A DNA stretch of 64,000 nucleotides from an uncultured Eubacterium sp. (GTDB taxonomy: Bacteria > Bacillota > Clostridia > Lachnospirales > Lachnospiraceae). A program made the translations under genes and the position numbers. The notes under the pieces are model-generated. The model did not search any database. It saw only the letters and a program-made list of their open reading frames with translations, and was not told where the DNA came from. Of the stretch, positions 34,960-43,475 are shown one piece after another. Location: NCBI GenBank assembly GCA_910586225.1, contig CAJUIL010000011.1:1-64000 (forward strand), read 5' to 3'. Every line of letters begins with the position of its first letter. Position 1 is the stretch's first letter.

Positions 34960-35555
34960 TGGAATATATTGCACACAGGATCAATACGCTGGCGCAGCTG
35001 CGGAAGCTGCCTGTGGAGTATGGAGCTGAAATTGATCTTAGGGACGATCTGACAGGCAGGATTTATATCCAGCATCATCCGTTCGAGCATGGCGAGGATT
35101 TTGAAGATTATCTGAAAGAATATCATCATGGGACGATGATATTAAATGTAAAAAGCGAGCGGATCGAACATCGGATTTTGGAGCTGATGGAAAAGTACTG
35201 CATAGAAAACTATTTCTTTTTGGATTCTTCCTTCCCAATGATCAAGCTGCTGTCAGATATGGGCGAACACCGTCTTGCGCTTCGATATTCAGAATATGAG
35301 GGGATGGATACGATTGAGTCTATGGCAGGCAAAGCAGACTGGGTGTGGGTGGATACCTTTAGCAGGCTGCCGCTGGACGGTAAAAGCTTTTTACATATAA
35401 AGGAAATGGGGTATCGACTCTGCCTCGTGTCGCCAGAGCTGCAGGGACAGCCAGAAAAGATCAAGCTGTATCAGGAGCAGATGATCAATGAAAAATTACA
35501 ATTTGATGCTGTATGCAGCAACATAGAGAATATTCACAGATGGAACAAGTTTTAA
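34959..35555 (+). CDS. Glycerophosphodiesterase-like protein (PLC-like TIM barrel)
   Basis: 198 aa; ATG at 34959 overlaps the GT2 stop (TGATG), with GGGAGGA upstream. AHRINT near residue 4, GAEIDLR (about 22-28), QHHPF (about 39) and LNVKSE (about 64-69) follow the order H-R, E-x-D, H-D/H-P, N-x-K-x-E of the GDPD/PLC-like phosphodiesterases, but the catalytic HD has become HP. Size is smaller than typical GDPD (about 240 aa). It may cleave or transfer a phosphodiester substituent of the glycan. Last gene of the operon. Confidence 0.65.
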   Translation: MEYIAHRINTLAQLRKLPVEYGAEIDLRDDLTGRIYIQHHPFEHGEDFEDYLKEYHHGTMILNVKSERIEHRILELMEKYCIENYFFLDSSFPMIKLLSDMGEHRLALRYSEYEGMDTIESMAGKADWVWVDTFSRLPLDGKSFLHIKEMGYRLCLVSPELQGQPEKIKLYQEQMINEKLQFDAVCSNIENIHRWNKF

Positions 35556-35765
35556 AGACTTACAGAACAGCCTATTAAACCAAGAGTGTAAAGTCTATTG
35601 GATTGCCAATATGCTTCGCACTTCTTTGTTTGGGGAGGAAATGAATTATTAAAAGATCAAAAACAGCAGCTTGCAATTATTTGCATAAAAAGAATTAGAA
35701 AATGAAGTTAAAAAAAAAGGAAAATAGGCGCAAATAGAAACTATATATATAAAATGATAATGTCA

Positions 35766-35790
35766 GGCAGAGGTGGACTCTGCTGTTTTT
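35766..35790 (+). terminator. Probable terminator of the glycan operon
   Basis: Stem GCAGAG/CTCTGC (35767-35783) with a 5-nt loop and TGTTTTT after it, 211 bp after the last gene. The rest of the 410-bp gap 35556-35965 is AT-rich, and I see only this hairpin and the promoter at 35909 in it. Confidence 0.6.
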
Positions 35791-35908
35791 AATTCTGCAA
35801 TTCGGCAAGTATGGCAAAAAGACATACGTATATCTATCCAGTTAAAAAAATGTAATGCGAAATTTTTGATATGGAAAACAAAGTATAGAATAAATAAATA
35901 TTTTGTGC

Positions 35909-35914
35909 TATACT
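35909..35914 (+). promoter_or_regulatory. Extended -10 element of the small gene at 35966
   Basis: TGCTATACT: a good -10 (TATACT) with the TGn extension, which can work without a strong -35. It lies about 50 bp before the small gene. Confidence 0.5.
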
Positions 35915-35965
35915 AAGCATAAATTAGGAAGCACTTTTCTTTTCATGAGGAAGGGGGTGTATGAT

Positions 35966-36133
35966 GTGCCAACAAATGAAAAAGAATATAATGGTAATCT
36001 TTTTGATCAGCTTTCCATTTTGGAACGAATAGAAGCAGTCGCAAAAGAAGAAGCTGTTTTAAAACAGATCGCTATTGAGCGGAGACAGATAGAACGCAAA
36101 CTTTATCAGCAGCCGCCGTTAATAAATGAATAA
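35966..36133 (+). CDS. Small hypothetical protein (55 aa)
   Basis: The GTG at 35966 follows AAGGGGG by 8 bases; longer in-frame starts lack a site. The protein is highly charged and predicted helical (QLSILERIEAVAKEEAVLKQIAIERRQIERKL), probably a coiled-coil dimer. No family recognised. Its own promoter and a terminator at 36146 support a real gene. Confidence 0.55.
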   Translation: MPTNEKEYNGNLFDQLSILERIEAVAKEEAVLKQIAIERRQIERKLYQQPPLINE

Positions 36134-36145
36134 TACAGATAAGTT

Positions 36146-36175
36146 AAAGAGGGTGTCAATCGACAGCCTCTTTTC
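36146..36175 (+). terminator. Rho-independent terminator
   Basis: 12-bp stem AAAGAGGGTGTC/GACAGCCTCTTT with a 4-nt loop, 12 bp after the small gene. Its A-rich and T-rich flanks could let it work in both directions. Confidence 0.85.
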
Positions 36176-36224
36176 CGTGCACATAGGACAAATTTTCTGA
36201 TCGCACAGGGTAATAATCCTCAAT

Positions 36225-36340
36225 GTACCCTGGTATAGTATGCCCCTTAGGGTACATCTCCGGTTTTGGCCATGCACGTTTGAAAAAATATCCTGCGCCT
36301 GCCTATGAGTTATTTTGTGACCGAGGTGCTAGCCCGGTTT
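36225..36340. repeat. Intergenic repeat family 2, diverged copy
   Basis: From about 36250 this stretch matches 40760-40837 (CTCCGGTTTT.GCCATGCAC, then CTGCGCCT, then GTTATTT.GTG.ACGA.GT.CTAG in the same order), roughly three-quarters identical. The left part has a hairpin TGTACCCT/AGGGTACA. It lies in the 361-bp gap 36134-36494, whose remaining content is the terminator at 36146 and the promoter of the next small gene. No coding content was supported. Confidence 0.55.
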
Positions 36341-36494
36341 TATATATTAGAAAAAGCAAAAAAGTGTCAGGGCTGTTTTTCTGGCAGGAGTTCTTTCTTT
36401 CAAAGAGCAAAAATCCATTGAGCTTAGTTTAATATTAGAGTATAATGATAACAGTTAAAATGGGAAACTTGATGTAGGAAAGGAGATTTACAGA

Positions 36495-36674
36495 ATGGAG
36501 GAAACTAGGGAAATGACAGAAAAAGAATTGAAAGATCAGACGATCAGAGAATATGTAAATATTCAACGGATCAAACACGCAGAGGACAAAGAAAAAGAAT
36601 TAAAGTATCAAGAAAAGGTTTTAAAAGCAAGGCTTCAGTCTTTGGGAGTGCCCACAGAGGATTTGGATTTTTGA
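36495..36674 (+). CDS. Small hypothetical protein (59 aa)
   Basis: ATG at 36495 with AAAGGAG about 9 bases upstream and a TATAAT-like -10 at 36441-36446. Strongly charged helical protein (EKELKDQTIREYVNIQRIKHAEDKEKELKYQEKVLKARL) ending in a short acidic tail. It resembles its neighbour at 35966 in size and character but not in sequence. No family recognised. Confidence 0.55.
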   Translation: MEETREMTEKELKDQTIREYVNIQRIKHAEDKEKELKYQEKVLKARLQSLGVPTEDLDF

Positions 36675-36751
36675 ACCCCTGCGCGATTTTGGAATTTCAG
36701 CCGAAAGGAAGAAAATGAATGGAGGCGATGGAGAAAGGTTTTTAGAGTATA

Positions 36752-36780
36752 TTGACAACCACCTTCTTTAGGAGTATATT
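36752..36780 (+). promoter_or_regulatory. Promoter of the thiD-like gene
   Basis: Perfect -35 TTGACA (36752-36757), 17-base spacer, -10 TATATT (36775-36780). No TPP riboswitch motifs were seen between it and the gene, so thiamine control at this level is unlikely. Confidence 0.85.
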
Positions 36781-36846
36781 TTTTATAAAAGCAATTTGGT
36801 CGTAGTCTTTTATCTACAGTTCCTTATTTCAGGAAAGCGGGAGAAC

Positions 36847-37656
36847 ATGGATCCTATCTTAACAATCGCTGGGAGTGACTGCAGCGGCGGCGCAGGGATA
36901 CAGGCGGATTTAAAAACGATTATGGCGCATGGTGCGTATGGTATGAGTGTGATCACCGCGTTGACGGCGCAGAATACAACAGGCGTTTTTGGGGTAAGGC
37001 CGGTGGAACCGGAATGGATCGGCGCACAGCTTGACGCCGTATTTACAGATATAGTACCCCGTGCGGTTAAGGTTGGTATGATAGCGGATGAGGCGGGGGT
37101 GCAGGCCGTTGCGGACAAGCTGCGTTGGTACGATGCACAGCTTGTTGTTATCGATACCATACTTGTTTCTACAAGTGGGACAAGGCTGATGAAGGAAAAA
37201 GCGCTGCAGCGGGCAAGGAAGGAACTGTTTCCTCTGGCGGCGCTGCTTACGCCGAATATTCCGGAAGCGGAGGTGCTGGCGGGTATTTCCATCTGTGATG
37301 AAGATGCTATGCAGCGGGCTGCAAAGGTTATTGGCGAAGCGTACGAATGTGCTGTGTTAGTTAAGGGCGGGCACCGGGACGGTGCGGCGGATGACCTGCT
37401 GTATGACAGCGGGCATTTTTACTGGCTGCGTGCGCAGCGCATAGACAATCCAAATACTCATGGGACTGGCTGCACGCTGTCTGCCGCGGCTGCGTGTAAT
37501 CTGGCAGCTGGGCTGTCCATACCTGCTGCACTGGAAAAGGCAAAGAAGTATCTGACAGGAGCTATTTTAGCCGGGTTGGATCTGGGACAGGGAAATGGGC
37601 CGCTGCATCACGGGTATGAAAGGAATGAAAATGGTTGTTTAATATTTAATCTATAA
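36847..37656 (+). CDS. thiD: Hydroxymethylpyrimidine/phosphomethylpyrimidine kinase
   Basis: 269 aa. ATG at 36847 gives the canonical start DPILTIAGSDCSGGAGIQADLKT. The C-terminal NTHGTGCTLSAA contains the anion hole and catalytic residue of ribokinase-fold kinases. It phosphorylates HMP and HMP-P in thiamine synthesis, or salvages pyridoxal or related pyrimidines in some Firmicutes relatives. It stands alone, without other thiamine genes, and is followed 18 bp later by pyk, with which it may be co-transcribed. Confidence 0.88.
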   Translation: MDPILTIAGSDCSGGAGIQADLKTIMAHGAYGMSVITALTAQNTTGVFGVRPVEPEWIGAQLDAVFTDIVPRAVKVGMIADEAGVQAVADKLRWYDAQLVVIDTILVSTSGTRLMKEKALQRARKELFPLAALLTPNIPEAEVLAGISICDEDAMQRAAKVIGEAYECAVLVKGGHRDGAADDLLYDSGHFYWLRAQRIDNPNTHGTGCTLSAAAACNLAAGLSIPAALEKAKKYLTGAILAGLDLGQGNGPLHHGYERNENGCLIFNL

Positions 37657-37673
37657 ATTGAGGAGGAACAATT

Positions 37674-39116
37674 ATGACAAAGACAAAGATTATCTGCACG
37701 CTTGGACCGGCGACAGACCAGCCGGGTATTTTGGATGCCCTGATCCAGGAGGGGATGAGTGTGGCGCGCTTTAATTTCTCGCATGGGACTTATGAGGAGC
37801 ATGAAAAGCGCCTGAAAGCCTTGAGAGCAGCCCGTACAAAATACCAAAAGCCGATCGCGGCTCTTTTGGATACCAAGGGGCCGGAAATCCGTGTAAAGTC
37901 TTTTGTAAACGGAAAGGTGGAATTAAAGCCGGATCAGCTGTTCCGTCTGTGCTACAACGATGTGGAAGGAAACGGCGAGCGGGTAACGATCACGTGCAAG
38001 GAGCTGTATAAGGATGTTTCTGTCGGAAAGCGTATTTTGCTGGATGACGGCCTGATTGAAATGCAGGTAGACGCGATCGAGAATAAGGATATCATATGCC
38101 GCGTAATTAACGGTGGAGTCGTTTCGAATAATAAGGGTGTCAATGTGCCGGACGTGCATTTGTCGCTGCCATATGTCAGTGAAAAGGATAAACAGGACAT
38201 TTTGTTTGGAATCGAAAAGGACTTTGACTTTGTTGCAGCTTCGTTTGTAAGACGTGCGGAGGATGTGCTTCAGATCCGTAAGATCTTAGACGAAAACGGC
38301 GGAAAAAATATAGAGATCATATCGAAAATCGAAAATCGCGAAGGTGTGGAAAATATCGACGAGATCATTGCCGCGTCACAAGGCATTATGATCGCGCGCG
38401 GGGATATGGGTGTCGAGATTGCAAGCGAAGAAGTGCCTGTGATCCAGAAGATGATCATTAAAAAAGTATACGAAGCAGGCAAGAAGGTAATTACAGCGAC
38501 GCAGATGCTCGATTCGATGATGAAGAACCCAAGACCGACCAGAGCGGAGACGACGGACGTGGCGAATGCCATTTATGACGGTACGAGTGCGATCATGCTT
38601 TCCGGCGAGACGGCAGCAGGAAAATATCCGGTAGAGGCGCTGCAGACGATGATGCGCATTGCGCTGCGTACCGAGCAGGATATCGATTATCGTAAGCGTT
38701 TCTTCGGCTATGACCATAAGGCAAGTACGAATGTGACGGATGCGATCTGCCATGCAACTTGTACGACTGCGCATGACCTGAACGCTGCAGCGATCCTGAC
38801 GGTTACAAAGACCGGGACCTCTGCGCGCATGATTTCGCGCTATCGTCCGGGATGCCAGATCATCGGATGTACAATGGATGAAAAGGTCGGCAGACAGCTG
38901 AACCTTTCCTGGGGTGTGCGGCCGCTGCTGATCATGGAAGAAAGCGATGTGATCGAATTGTTTAACCATTCGGTAAGCAATGCAAGGGACTACGGATTTT
39001 TGAATCCGGGTGAGCTGGTTGTTATTACATCCGGCGTTCCGCTTGGTATGGCGGGCACGACCAACATGATTAAGGTTCAGACGGTACAGGAACCGAAGAA
39101 AATCGCTACATGGTAA
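37674..39116 (+). CDS. pyk: Pyruvate kinase
   Basis: 480 aa; GAGGAGG precedes the ATG. TKIICTLGPATDQP start, NFSHG, DTKGPEIR, the catalytic MIARGDMGVEI, and TRAETTDVANA with the SGETAAGKYP motif: a complete pyruvate kinase converting phosphoenolpyruvate and ADP to pyruvate and ATP. It has the classic length and lacks the extra C-terminal PEP-utiliser domain found in many Bacillus enzymes. A terminator follows at 39127. Confidence 0.96.
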   Translation: MTKTKIICTLGPATDQPGILDALIQEGMSVARFNFSHGTYEEHEKRLKALRAARTKYQKPIAALLDTKGPEIRVKSFVNGKVELKPDQLFRLCYNDVEGNGERVTITCKELYKDVSVGKRILLDDGLIEMQVDAIENKDIICRVINGGVVSNNKGVNVPDVHLSLPYVSEKDKQDILFGIEKDFDFVAASFVRRAEDVLQIRKILDENGGKNIEIISKIENREGVENIDEIIAASQGIMIARGDMGVEIASEEVPVIQKMIIKKVYEAGKKVITATQMLDSMMKNPRPTRAETTDVANAIYDGTSAIMLSGETAAGKYPVEALQTMMRIALRTEQDIDYRKRFFGYDHKASTNVTDAICHATCTTAHDLNAAAILTVTKTGTSARMISRYRPGCQIIGCTMDEKVGRQLNLSWGVRPLLIMEESDVIELFNHSVSNARDYGFLNPGELVVITSGVPLGMAGTTNMIKVQTVQEPKKIATW

Positions 39117-39126
39117 ATGATACTAG

Positions 39127-39165
39127 GCGCAGGACTGTTTTTTTTGACAGGACTGCGCTTTTTTT
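39127..39165 (+). terminator. Rho-independent terminator after pyk
   Basis: Stem GCGCAG/CTGCGC with a long loop containing eight T, followed by TTTTTTT. It separates pyk from dpaA. Confidence 0.75.
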
Positions 39166-39247
39166 ATGGATCAAATTTTATGGATCAAATCAGAGACGCG
39201 GAACCGTCTGGCATATGCTGCATAAAATAAAGTGGAGGTGCAGTTAT

Positions 39248-40123
39248 ATGGGACGTTTTCTAATATTAGGCAAGGAAGAACGCCAGAAGTATTTGTTCCA
39301 GATGCTCTGCAGCAAAGGGCAGACCGTGACATACTGCGATTCGTGGCTGGACGGCGGCTATGACGCTGTGATGCTGCCTGTGGCGCGGAGCGCGGAATAT
39401 CTGGAGCAGATCGCCGATAAACTGCAGGCGGGCGAATATGTATTCGGCTGTAATTTCCCGCCGGAGATTGTGGAGTACAAACGCAGGCAGGGCATTTTTT
39501 TTATTGATTATATGAAGGAAGAAGGCGCTGCTTATACGAATGCGGTTGCAACAGCGGAGGGTGCCGTAGCAGAGGCGATACTGGCGGGCAAGGAAGTGCT
39601 CTGCGGCAGGCGGATGCTTGTGATGGGATTTGGCAGATGCGGCCAGATGCTTGCACAGCGCTTGCGGGCGCTGGGAGGAGCGGTAACGGTTTATGAAAAA
39701 AATGCAGAAAAGCTGGCGATCGCAAGGGCCTGCGGATGGGACGCGGTTGCGGCGCAGGAGGAGACGATCGCTTATGAGCCAGGGGCAGTAACGATCGCGA
39801 ACTGCTCGATGGAGCCGCGTTCCGAGATGACGGAAAACAGGCTGACCGCGCAGTTCTGGGGGCAGTTTTCCTATATTTTCAATACTGTTCCAGCTCTTGT
39901 GCTCGGAGCAGAGCGGCTGGAGCATATCCGTCACGATGCTGTGCTGATCGATATTGCATCGGCTCCGGGAGGCATCGATTACGCATTCTGCGCACAAAAG
40001 GGCATGAACGCGAAGCTCTGTGGCGGGCTTCCAGCAAAATATGCGCCGCGCTCGGCGGCGGAGCTGTTGTTTGAAGTAATTGAATCGTATTTAAATTTAT
40101 CTGAGAGAGGTGACGTCCTATGA
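39248..40123 (+). CDS. dpaA: Dipicolinate synthase subunit A
   Basis: 291 aa. ATG at 39248 with TGGAGG upstream gives the expected start GRFLILGKEERQKYL. The middle contains a dinucleotide-binding loop VMGFGRCGQMLAQRLRALG, and the order matches SpoVFA. With subunit B it makes dipicolinic acid from dihydrodipicolinate in the mother cell, for spore core dehydration. Its presence marks the organism as a spore former or a recent descendant. The stop overlaps dpaB by 4 bp. Confidence 0.9.
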   Translation: MGRFLILGKEERQKYLFQMLCSKGQTVTYCDSWLDGGYDAVMLPVARSAEYLEQIADKLQAGEYVFGCNFPPEIVEYKRRQGIFFIDYMKEEGAAYTNAVATAEGAVAEAILAGKEVLCGRRMLVMGFGRCGQMLAQRLRALGGAVTVYEKNAEKLAIARACGWDAVAAQEETIAYEPGAVTIANCSMEPRSEMTENRLTAQFWGQFSYIFNTVPALVLGAERLEHIRHDAVLIDIASAPGGIDYAFCAQKGMNAKLCGGLPAKYAPRSAAELLFEVIESYLNLSERGDVL

Positions 40124-40710
40124 CGCAGGAGCAGAAGCTAACCGTGGGACTTGCATTTACAGGGTCCTTTTGTACATTCGCGAAGATCCGGGAAGTAACC
40201 GCACAGCTGGCAAAGAAGGATCGGAGGATCGTACCGATCTATTCCGACAATGTACAGTCGATGGATACCCGGTTCGGCACAGCGGAGGAATTTCAAAGGG
40301 ACATCGAAAAGATCACCGGAGAAAAGGGCATCCGCACGATACCGGAGGCCGAGCCGATTGGGCCGACTGGCTATCTGGATGCGCTGATCATCGCACCATG
40401 TACAGGAAATACGATGGCAAAGCTCTGCGCCGGCATCACAGATACGCCGGTGCTGATGGCGGCGAAGGCGCATCTTCGCAACGAAAAGCCGCTCATCCTT
40501 TCCATTTCCACGAACGACGCGCTTGGCATGAATTTTAAAAATATCGGAATGCTTATGAATATGAAGCATATTTACTTTGTGCCGTTCGGTCAGGATAACT
40601 ATAAAAAGAAAACAAATTCCATGATTGCGCATACGGACCGGATAGAAGAAACACTGGAAGCCGCCCTGCAGGGAAAGCAGCTCCAGCCTGTCATATTAGG
40701 CCCGCGGTAA
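40120..40710 (+). CDS. dpaB: Dipicolinate synthase subunit B
   Basis: 196 aa, ATGA overlap with dpaA. Flavoprotein-like fold: VGLAFTGSFCTFAKI at the start, VQSMDTRFGTAEEF and LIIAPCTGNTMAKLCAGITDTPVLMAAKAHLRN, as in SpoVFB. Forms the enzyme with subunit A. Transcription would be expected from a mother-cell sigma factor, but no clear promoter was identified. Confidence 0.92.
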   Translation: MTQEQKLTVGLAFTGSFCTFAKIREVTAQLAKKDRRIVPIYSDNVQSMDTRFGTAEEFQRDIEKITGEKGIRTIPEAEPIGPTGYLDALIIAPCTGNTMAKLCAGITDTPVLMAAKAHLRNEKPLILSISTNDALGMNFKNIGMLMNMKHIYFVPFGQDNYKKKTNSMIAHTDRIEETLEAALQGKQLQPVILGPR

Positions 40711-40742
40711 GCGGCAGCGGAGCGTGTGAAAGATGATGGCAC

Positions 40743-40837
40743 ATGGCAAAAATCCGCAAGGTACTCCGGTTTTTGCCATGCACTTTCTAAATCATATGCT
40801 GCGCCTAATGATGTGTTATTTCGTGGACGAAGTACTA
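40743..40837. repeat. Intergenic repeat family 2 with long hairpin
   Basis: A hairpin (ATGGCAAAAA.CCG paired with CGGTTTTTGCCAT, 40743-40779) is followed by a stretch matching 36250-36340. It lies between the convergent dpaB and asnB genes and ends exactly at the asnB stop (40835-40837). It may act as a bidirectional terminator as well as being a dispersed repeat. Confidence 0.6.
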
Positions 40838-42688
40838 GATGACAAGCTCCACCTTGTATTTGCGCAGCCAGTATTCCACCTGCAGCAAATACGCGATCAT
40901 CTGCGGCCCCGCCATCAGCTGGCCGTACCATGGCGCTCCGTAGTCCTTCGCTTTATCCAAAAACACTTGGACCGCTGTTTCGTCCACCAGCTGCTTGAGC
41001 GGACAGCCGGGCTGCTCTAATACAGCCCGCAGCCGGTCTGCCAGCAGTTTTTCGTAATACGGGTGGTACGTTTTTGGGTATGGGCTTTTTTTGCGGAATA
41101 AGATCTCATCCGGCAGCAGCGTACGTGCAGCTTGGCGCAGTACATTTTTTACAACGCCGTCCTTTGCCTTCATTTCCCATGGGATATTAAAAACATAGTC
41201 TACGAGCGTGCGGTCTGCAAATGGTACGCGCGCTTCTAAGCCGGAATGCATACTGGTGCGGTCCATACGGTTTAAGAGCGTCTGCATGAAAAAGCGGATA
41301 TTCAAATATCCGATGCGCCGGCGGTTTACTTCGGTACTGTTTTCTCCGGGCAGGACAGCGATTTCACTAATGGCTGTCTCGTAAGCGTTTTTTACATAGC
41401 CGTCCATATCTAGCTTATTTAATAATTCCGGATTTAATAATTTTTTGCGAGGCGAAAGATCGGGAGTCCATGGAAATGTGCCGCAGTTTAAAAACGATTC
41501 TTTATGGAACCATGGATAGCCGCCGAATACTTCGTCTGCACATTCGCCGGTCAGTACGACCTTATGGTGTTTTGCGGTTTCGCTGCAGAAATATAACAGA
41601 GAAGAGTCCACATCCGCCATACAGGGCAGGTCGTGGGCGTCTACAGATTCGTACAGCGTATCGGCTTGGGTCTGGGTGCTGCATTCTAGATAGTGGTGGT
41701 CTGTGTGCAGGAACGAAACCATCTGGTCCACATACGGGCGGTCCATCGAGGGCTGGAAGCTGTTTGCCTTAAAGTATTTGTCGTTTTCGGTAAAATCAAA
41801 CGAGTAGGTGGTAAGGATCTGCCCCTGCGCTTTTAATTCCCCGGCGCAGACGGCGGAGACAAGGCTCGAATCCACACCGCCGGAAAGGAAGGTACAGACC
41901 GGCACATCCGAAACCATCTGGCGTTTGATCGCATCGGTGACGAGGAAGCGGGTCTTTTCAATCGTATCCTCGTAGGAGTCCTCATGCGGACGGCTGGTCA
42001 GCTTAAAATATGTATCGGACACATAGCCAAGGCTGCTGCAGGTCATAAAGGAGCCGGGCTTTAGCTCATGGATGCCTGCAAAAACACCGCTGCCGGGAGT
42101 TCTTGCGGGGCCAAGGCCGAAAATCTCATTCAGCCCGTTTTTATCCAGCTTTGCGGTCACGCCTGGAAAGCAGAAAAGCCCTTTAAGCTCCGAGGAAAAG
42201 ACGAGAGTGCCATTGTGCACGGTGTAAAACAGCGGCTTGACGCCGAAGCTGTCACGATATAGCGTTAGTATTTTATGCCGCTCGTCATAGATCGCAAAAG
42301 CAAAAATACCGTCCAGCTGATTGATAAACGAGGGACCGAGCGTTAAATACGAAAGGAGGATAAGTTCTGTATCAGAAGAGGTTTTCGGGAGTACGTCGCG
42401 TTCAAAGAGCGCTTGCCGGAGCGCTTTTTGATTATAGATCTCGCCGTTGTATACGATATGGTACAAAGAGTCGCCCATGGATCTTGTCATCGGCTGGCTG
42501 CCGTTTTTCAGATCGATAATAGACAGTCTGGTATGGGACAGGCCGCACGCATCGGACAGAAAAACGCCGGAAGCGTCCGGTCCGCGGTGTGTCTGGCACT
42601 GTCCCATCTGGCGTAGGATATGTTCAAATTCCGGCTGCCTTGCTTGAAAGAGGGCAGCGGAGTCATAAAAGCCTGCGATACTGCACAT
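40835..42688 (-). CDS. asnB: Asparagine synthase (glutamine-hydrolysing)
   Basis: 617 aa. Begins MCSIAGF with the N-terminal nucleophile Cys2, then the glutaminase domain (RLSIIDLKNGSQP, YNGEIYN) to about residue 200. The synthetase domain follows, with the PP-loop TFLSGGVDSSLVSA and GECADEVFGGYPW. It converts aspartate, glutamine and ATP to asparagine. AGGGAA precedes the ATG at 42688. Monocistronic. Confidence 0.94.
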   Translation of the reverse strand: MCSIAGFYDSAALFQARQPEFEHILRQMGQCQTHRGPDASGVFLSDACGLSHTRLSIIDLKNGSQPMTRSMGDSLYHIVYNGEIYNQKALRQALFERDVLPKTSSDTELILLSYLTLGPSFINQLDGIFAFAIYDERHKILTLYRDSFGVKPLFYTVHNGTLVFSSELKGLFCFPGVTAKLDKNGLNEIFGLGPARTPGSGVFAGIHELKPGSFMTCSSLGYVSDTYFKLTSRPHEDSYEDTIEKTRFLVTDAIKRQMVSDVPVCTFLSGGVDSSLVSAVCAGELKAQGQILTTYSFDFTENDKYFKANSFQPSMDRPYVDQMVSFLHTDHHYLECSTQTQADTLYESVDAHDLPCMADVDSSLLYFCSETAKHHKVVLTGECADEVFGGYPWFHKESFLNCGTFPWTPDLSPRKKLLNPELLNKLDMDGYVKNAYETAISEIAVLPGENSTEVNRRRIGYLNIRFFMQTLLNRMDRTSMHSGLEARVPFADRTLVDYVFNIPWEMKAKDGVVKNVLRQAARTLLPDEILFRKKSPYPKTYHPYYEKLLADRLRAVLEQPGCPLKQLVDETAVQVFLDKAKDYGAPWYGQLMAGPQMIAYLLQVEYWLRKYKVELVI

Positions 42689-42783
42689 AGTAGATTCCCT
42701 GCATGATTTTCTTTGTTCCAGTCTATGCGCTTTAAGGAAAAAATATGCAAAGCAATGCAGTCTGTGTATGTGAAAAGGTACGG

Positions 42784-43152
42784 TCAGTCGTGCTCGTTGA
42801 CATACTGCTTGATCGCCGCGAAGCTTTCGGCGCTCATATAGTGCTCCATTTTGCAGGCGTCCTCTGTGGCTGTTTTTTCGTCAATGCCGAGCCGGATAAG
42901 CCAGGCGGAAAAAAACTGATGCCTTTCATAGATTTTTTCTGCGATCGACTGCCCGTCTTCGGTCAGATAAATAAAGCCCGCGTTTGTTACTGTTATATAG
43001 CCGTTTTCTCTGAGGTTTTTCATAGCGACGCTGACGCTTGGCTTCTTAAAGCCAAGTTCGTTGGCGATATCGACCGAACGCACGACAGGAAGAGACTTAC
43101 TTAATATAAGGATAGTTTCAAGATAATTTTCTGCGGATTCGTGTAGATTCAT
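42784..43152 (-). CDS. DtxR/MntR-type metal-dependent regulator
   Basis: 122 aa from ATG 43152 (AAAGGAG upstream). Winged helix SAENYLETILILSKSLPVVRSVDIANELGFKKPSVSVAMKNL, then the dimer and metal-site helices (ERHQFFSAWLIRLGIDEKTATEDACKMEHYMS) with His, Glu, Cys and His ligands. This short, two-domain layout without SH3 domain is that of MntR-like proteins and related Clostridial regulators of manganese or iron uptake. No transporter is adjacent; a MITE lies 84 bp upstream. Confidence 0.87.
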   Translation of the reverse strand: MNLHESAENYLETILILSKSLPVVRSVDIANELGFKKPSVSVAMKNLRENGYITVTNAGFIYLTEDGQSIAEKIYERHQFFSAWLIRLGIDEKTATEDACKMEHYMSAESFAAIKQYVNEHD

Positions 43153-43227
43153 AGGACGCTCCTTTTGCGGTAGTTGGTAAGTGCCGGCGCAGGCTGTACA
43201 CAGCGGGGCCATGCACAGACTTGCCTG

Positions 43228-43377
43228 AATGGTTAGTAACAGTTCAGACAAGCTGACCTGTTACCTGCAAAAATCCATTGAAAATCGCTTCGCGATGGGA
43301 TTTTTGCACTCCTGAATCATGTTCTTACGGTCTTTGCAGCAGGGTGCAAAGACCTGACTGAACTGTTACAATGGTTA
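43228..43377. mobile_element. 134-bp MITE-like element, copy 2, with 8-bp target duplication
   Basis: Element 43236-43369, flanked by AATGGTTA on both sides (43228-43235 and 43370-43377). Terminal inverted repeat GTAACAGTTCAG. It is about 94% identical to copy 1 (8867-9000), with the same hairpin GGTCTTTGCA/TGCAAAGACC. Located in the 323-bp gap between the divergent DtxR-type gene and cls, where it has placed new sequence in both upstream regions. Confidence 0.9.
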
Positions 43378-43475
43378 CTATTATAACACTTGGCAGCAAA
43401 AAGTAAAGGCTTGACGAATGGAAAGACAAGAAGTACTATAGGAAGCAGGCAAACGGATGCAAAGGAGGAAGCAAT

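Noticed and set aside
35580-35700. Possible remnant of a coding gene after the glycan operon (frame giving GGNELLKDQKQQLAIICIKR)
   Set aside because: Too short, no start or ribosome site, no recognisable family.
36675-36846. TPP riboswitch before thiD
   Set aside because: The conserved CUGAGA and ACC-type motifs are absent; only a plain promoter is seen.
38376-38969. Minus-strand reading frame of 197 codons within pyk
   Set aside because: It lies wholly inside a well-conserved pyruvate kinase gene and has no ribosome site.
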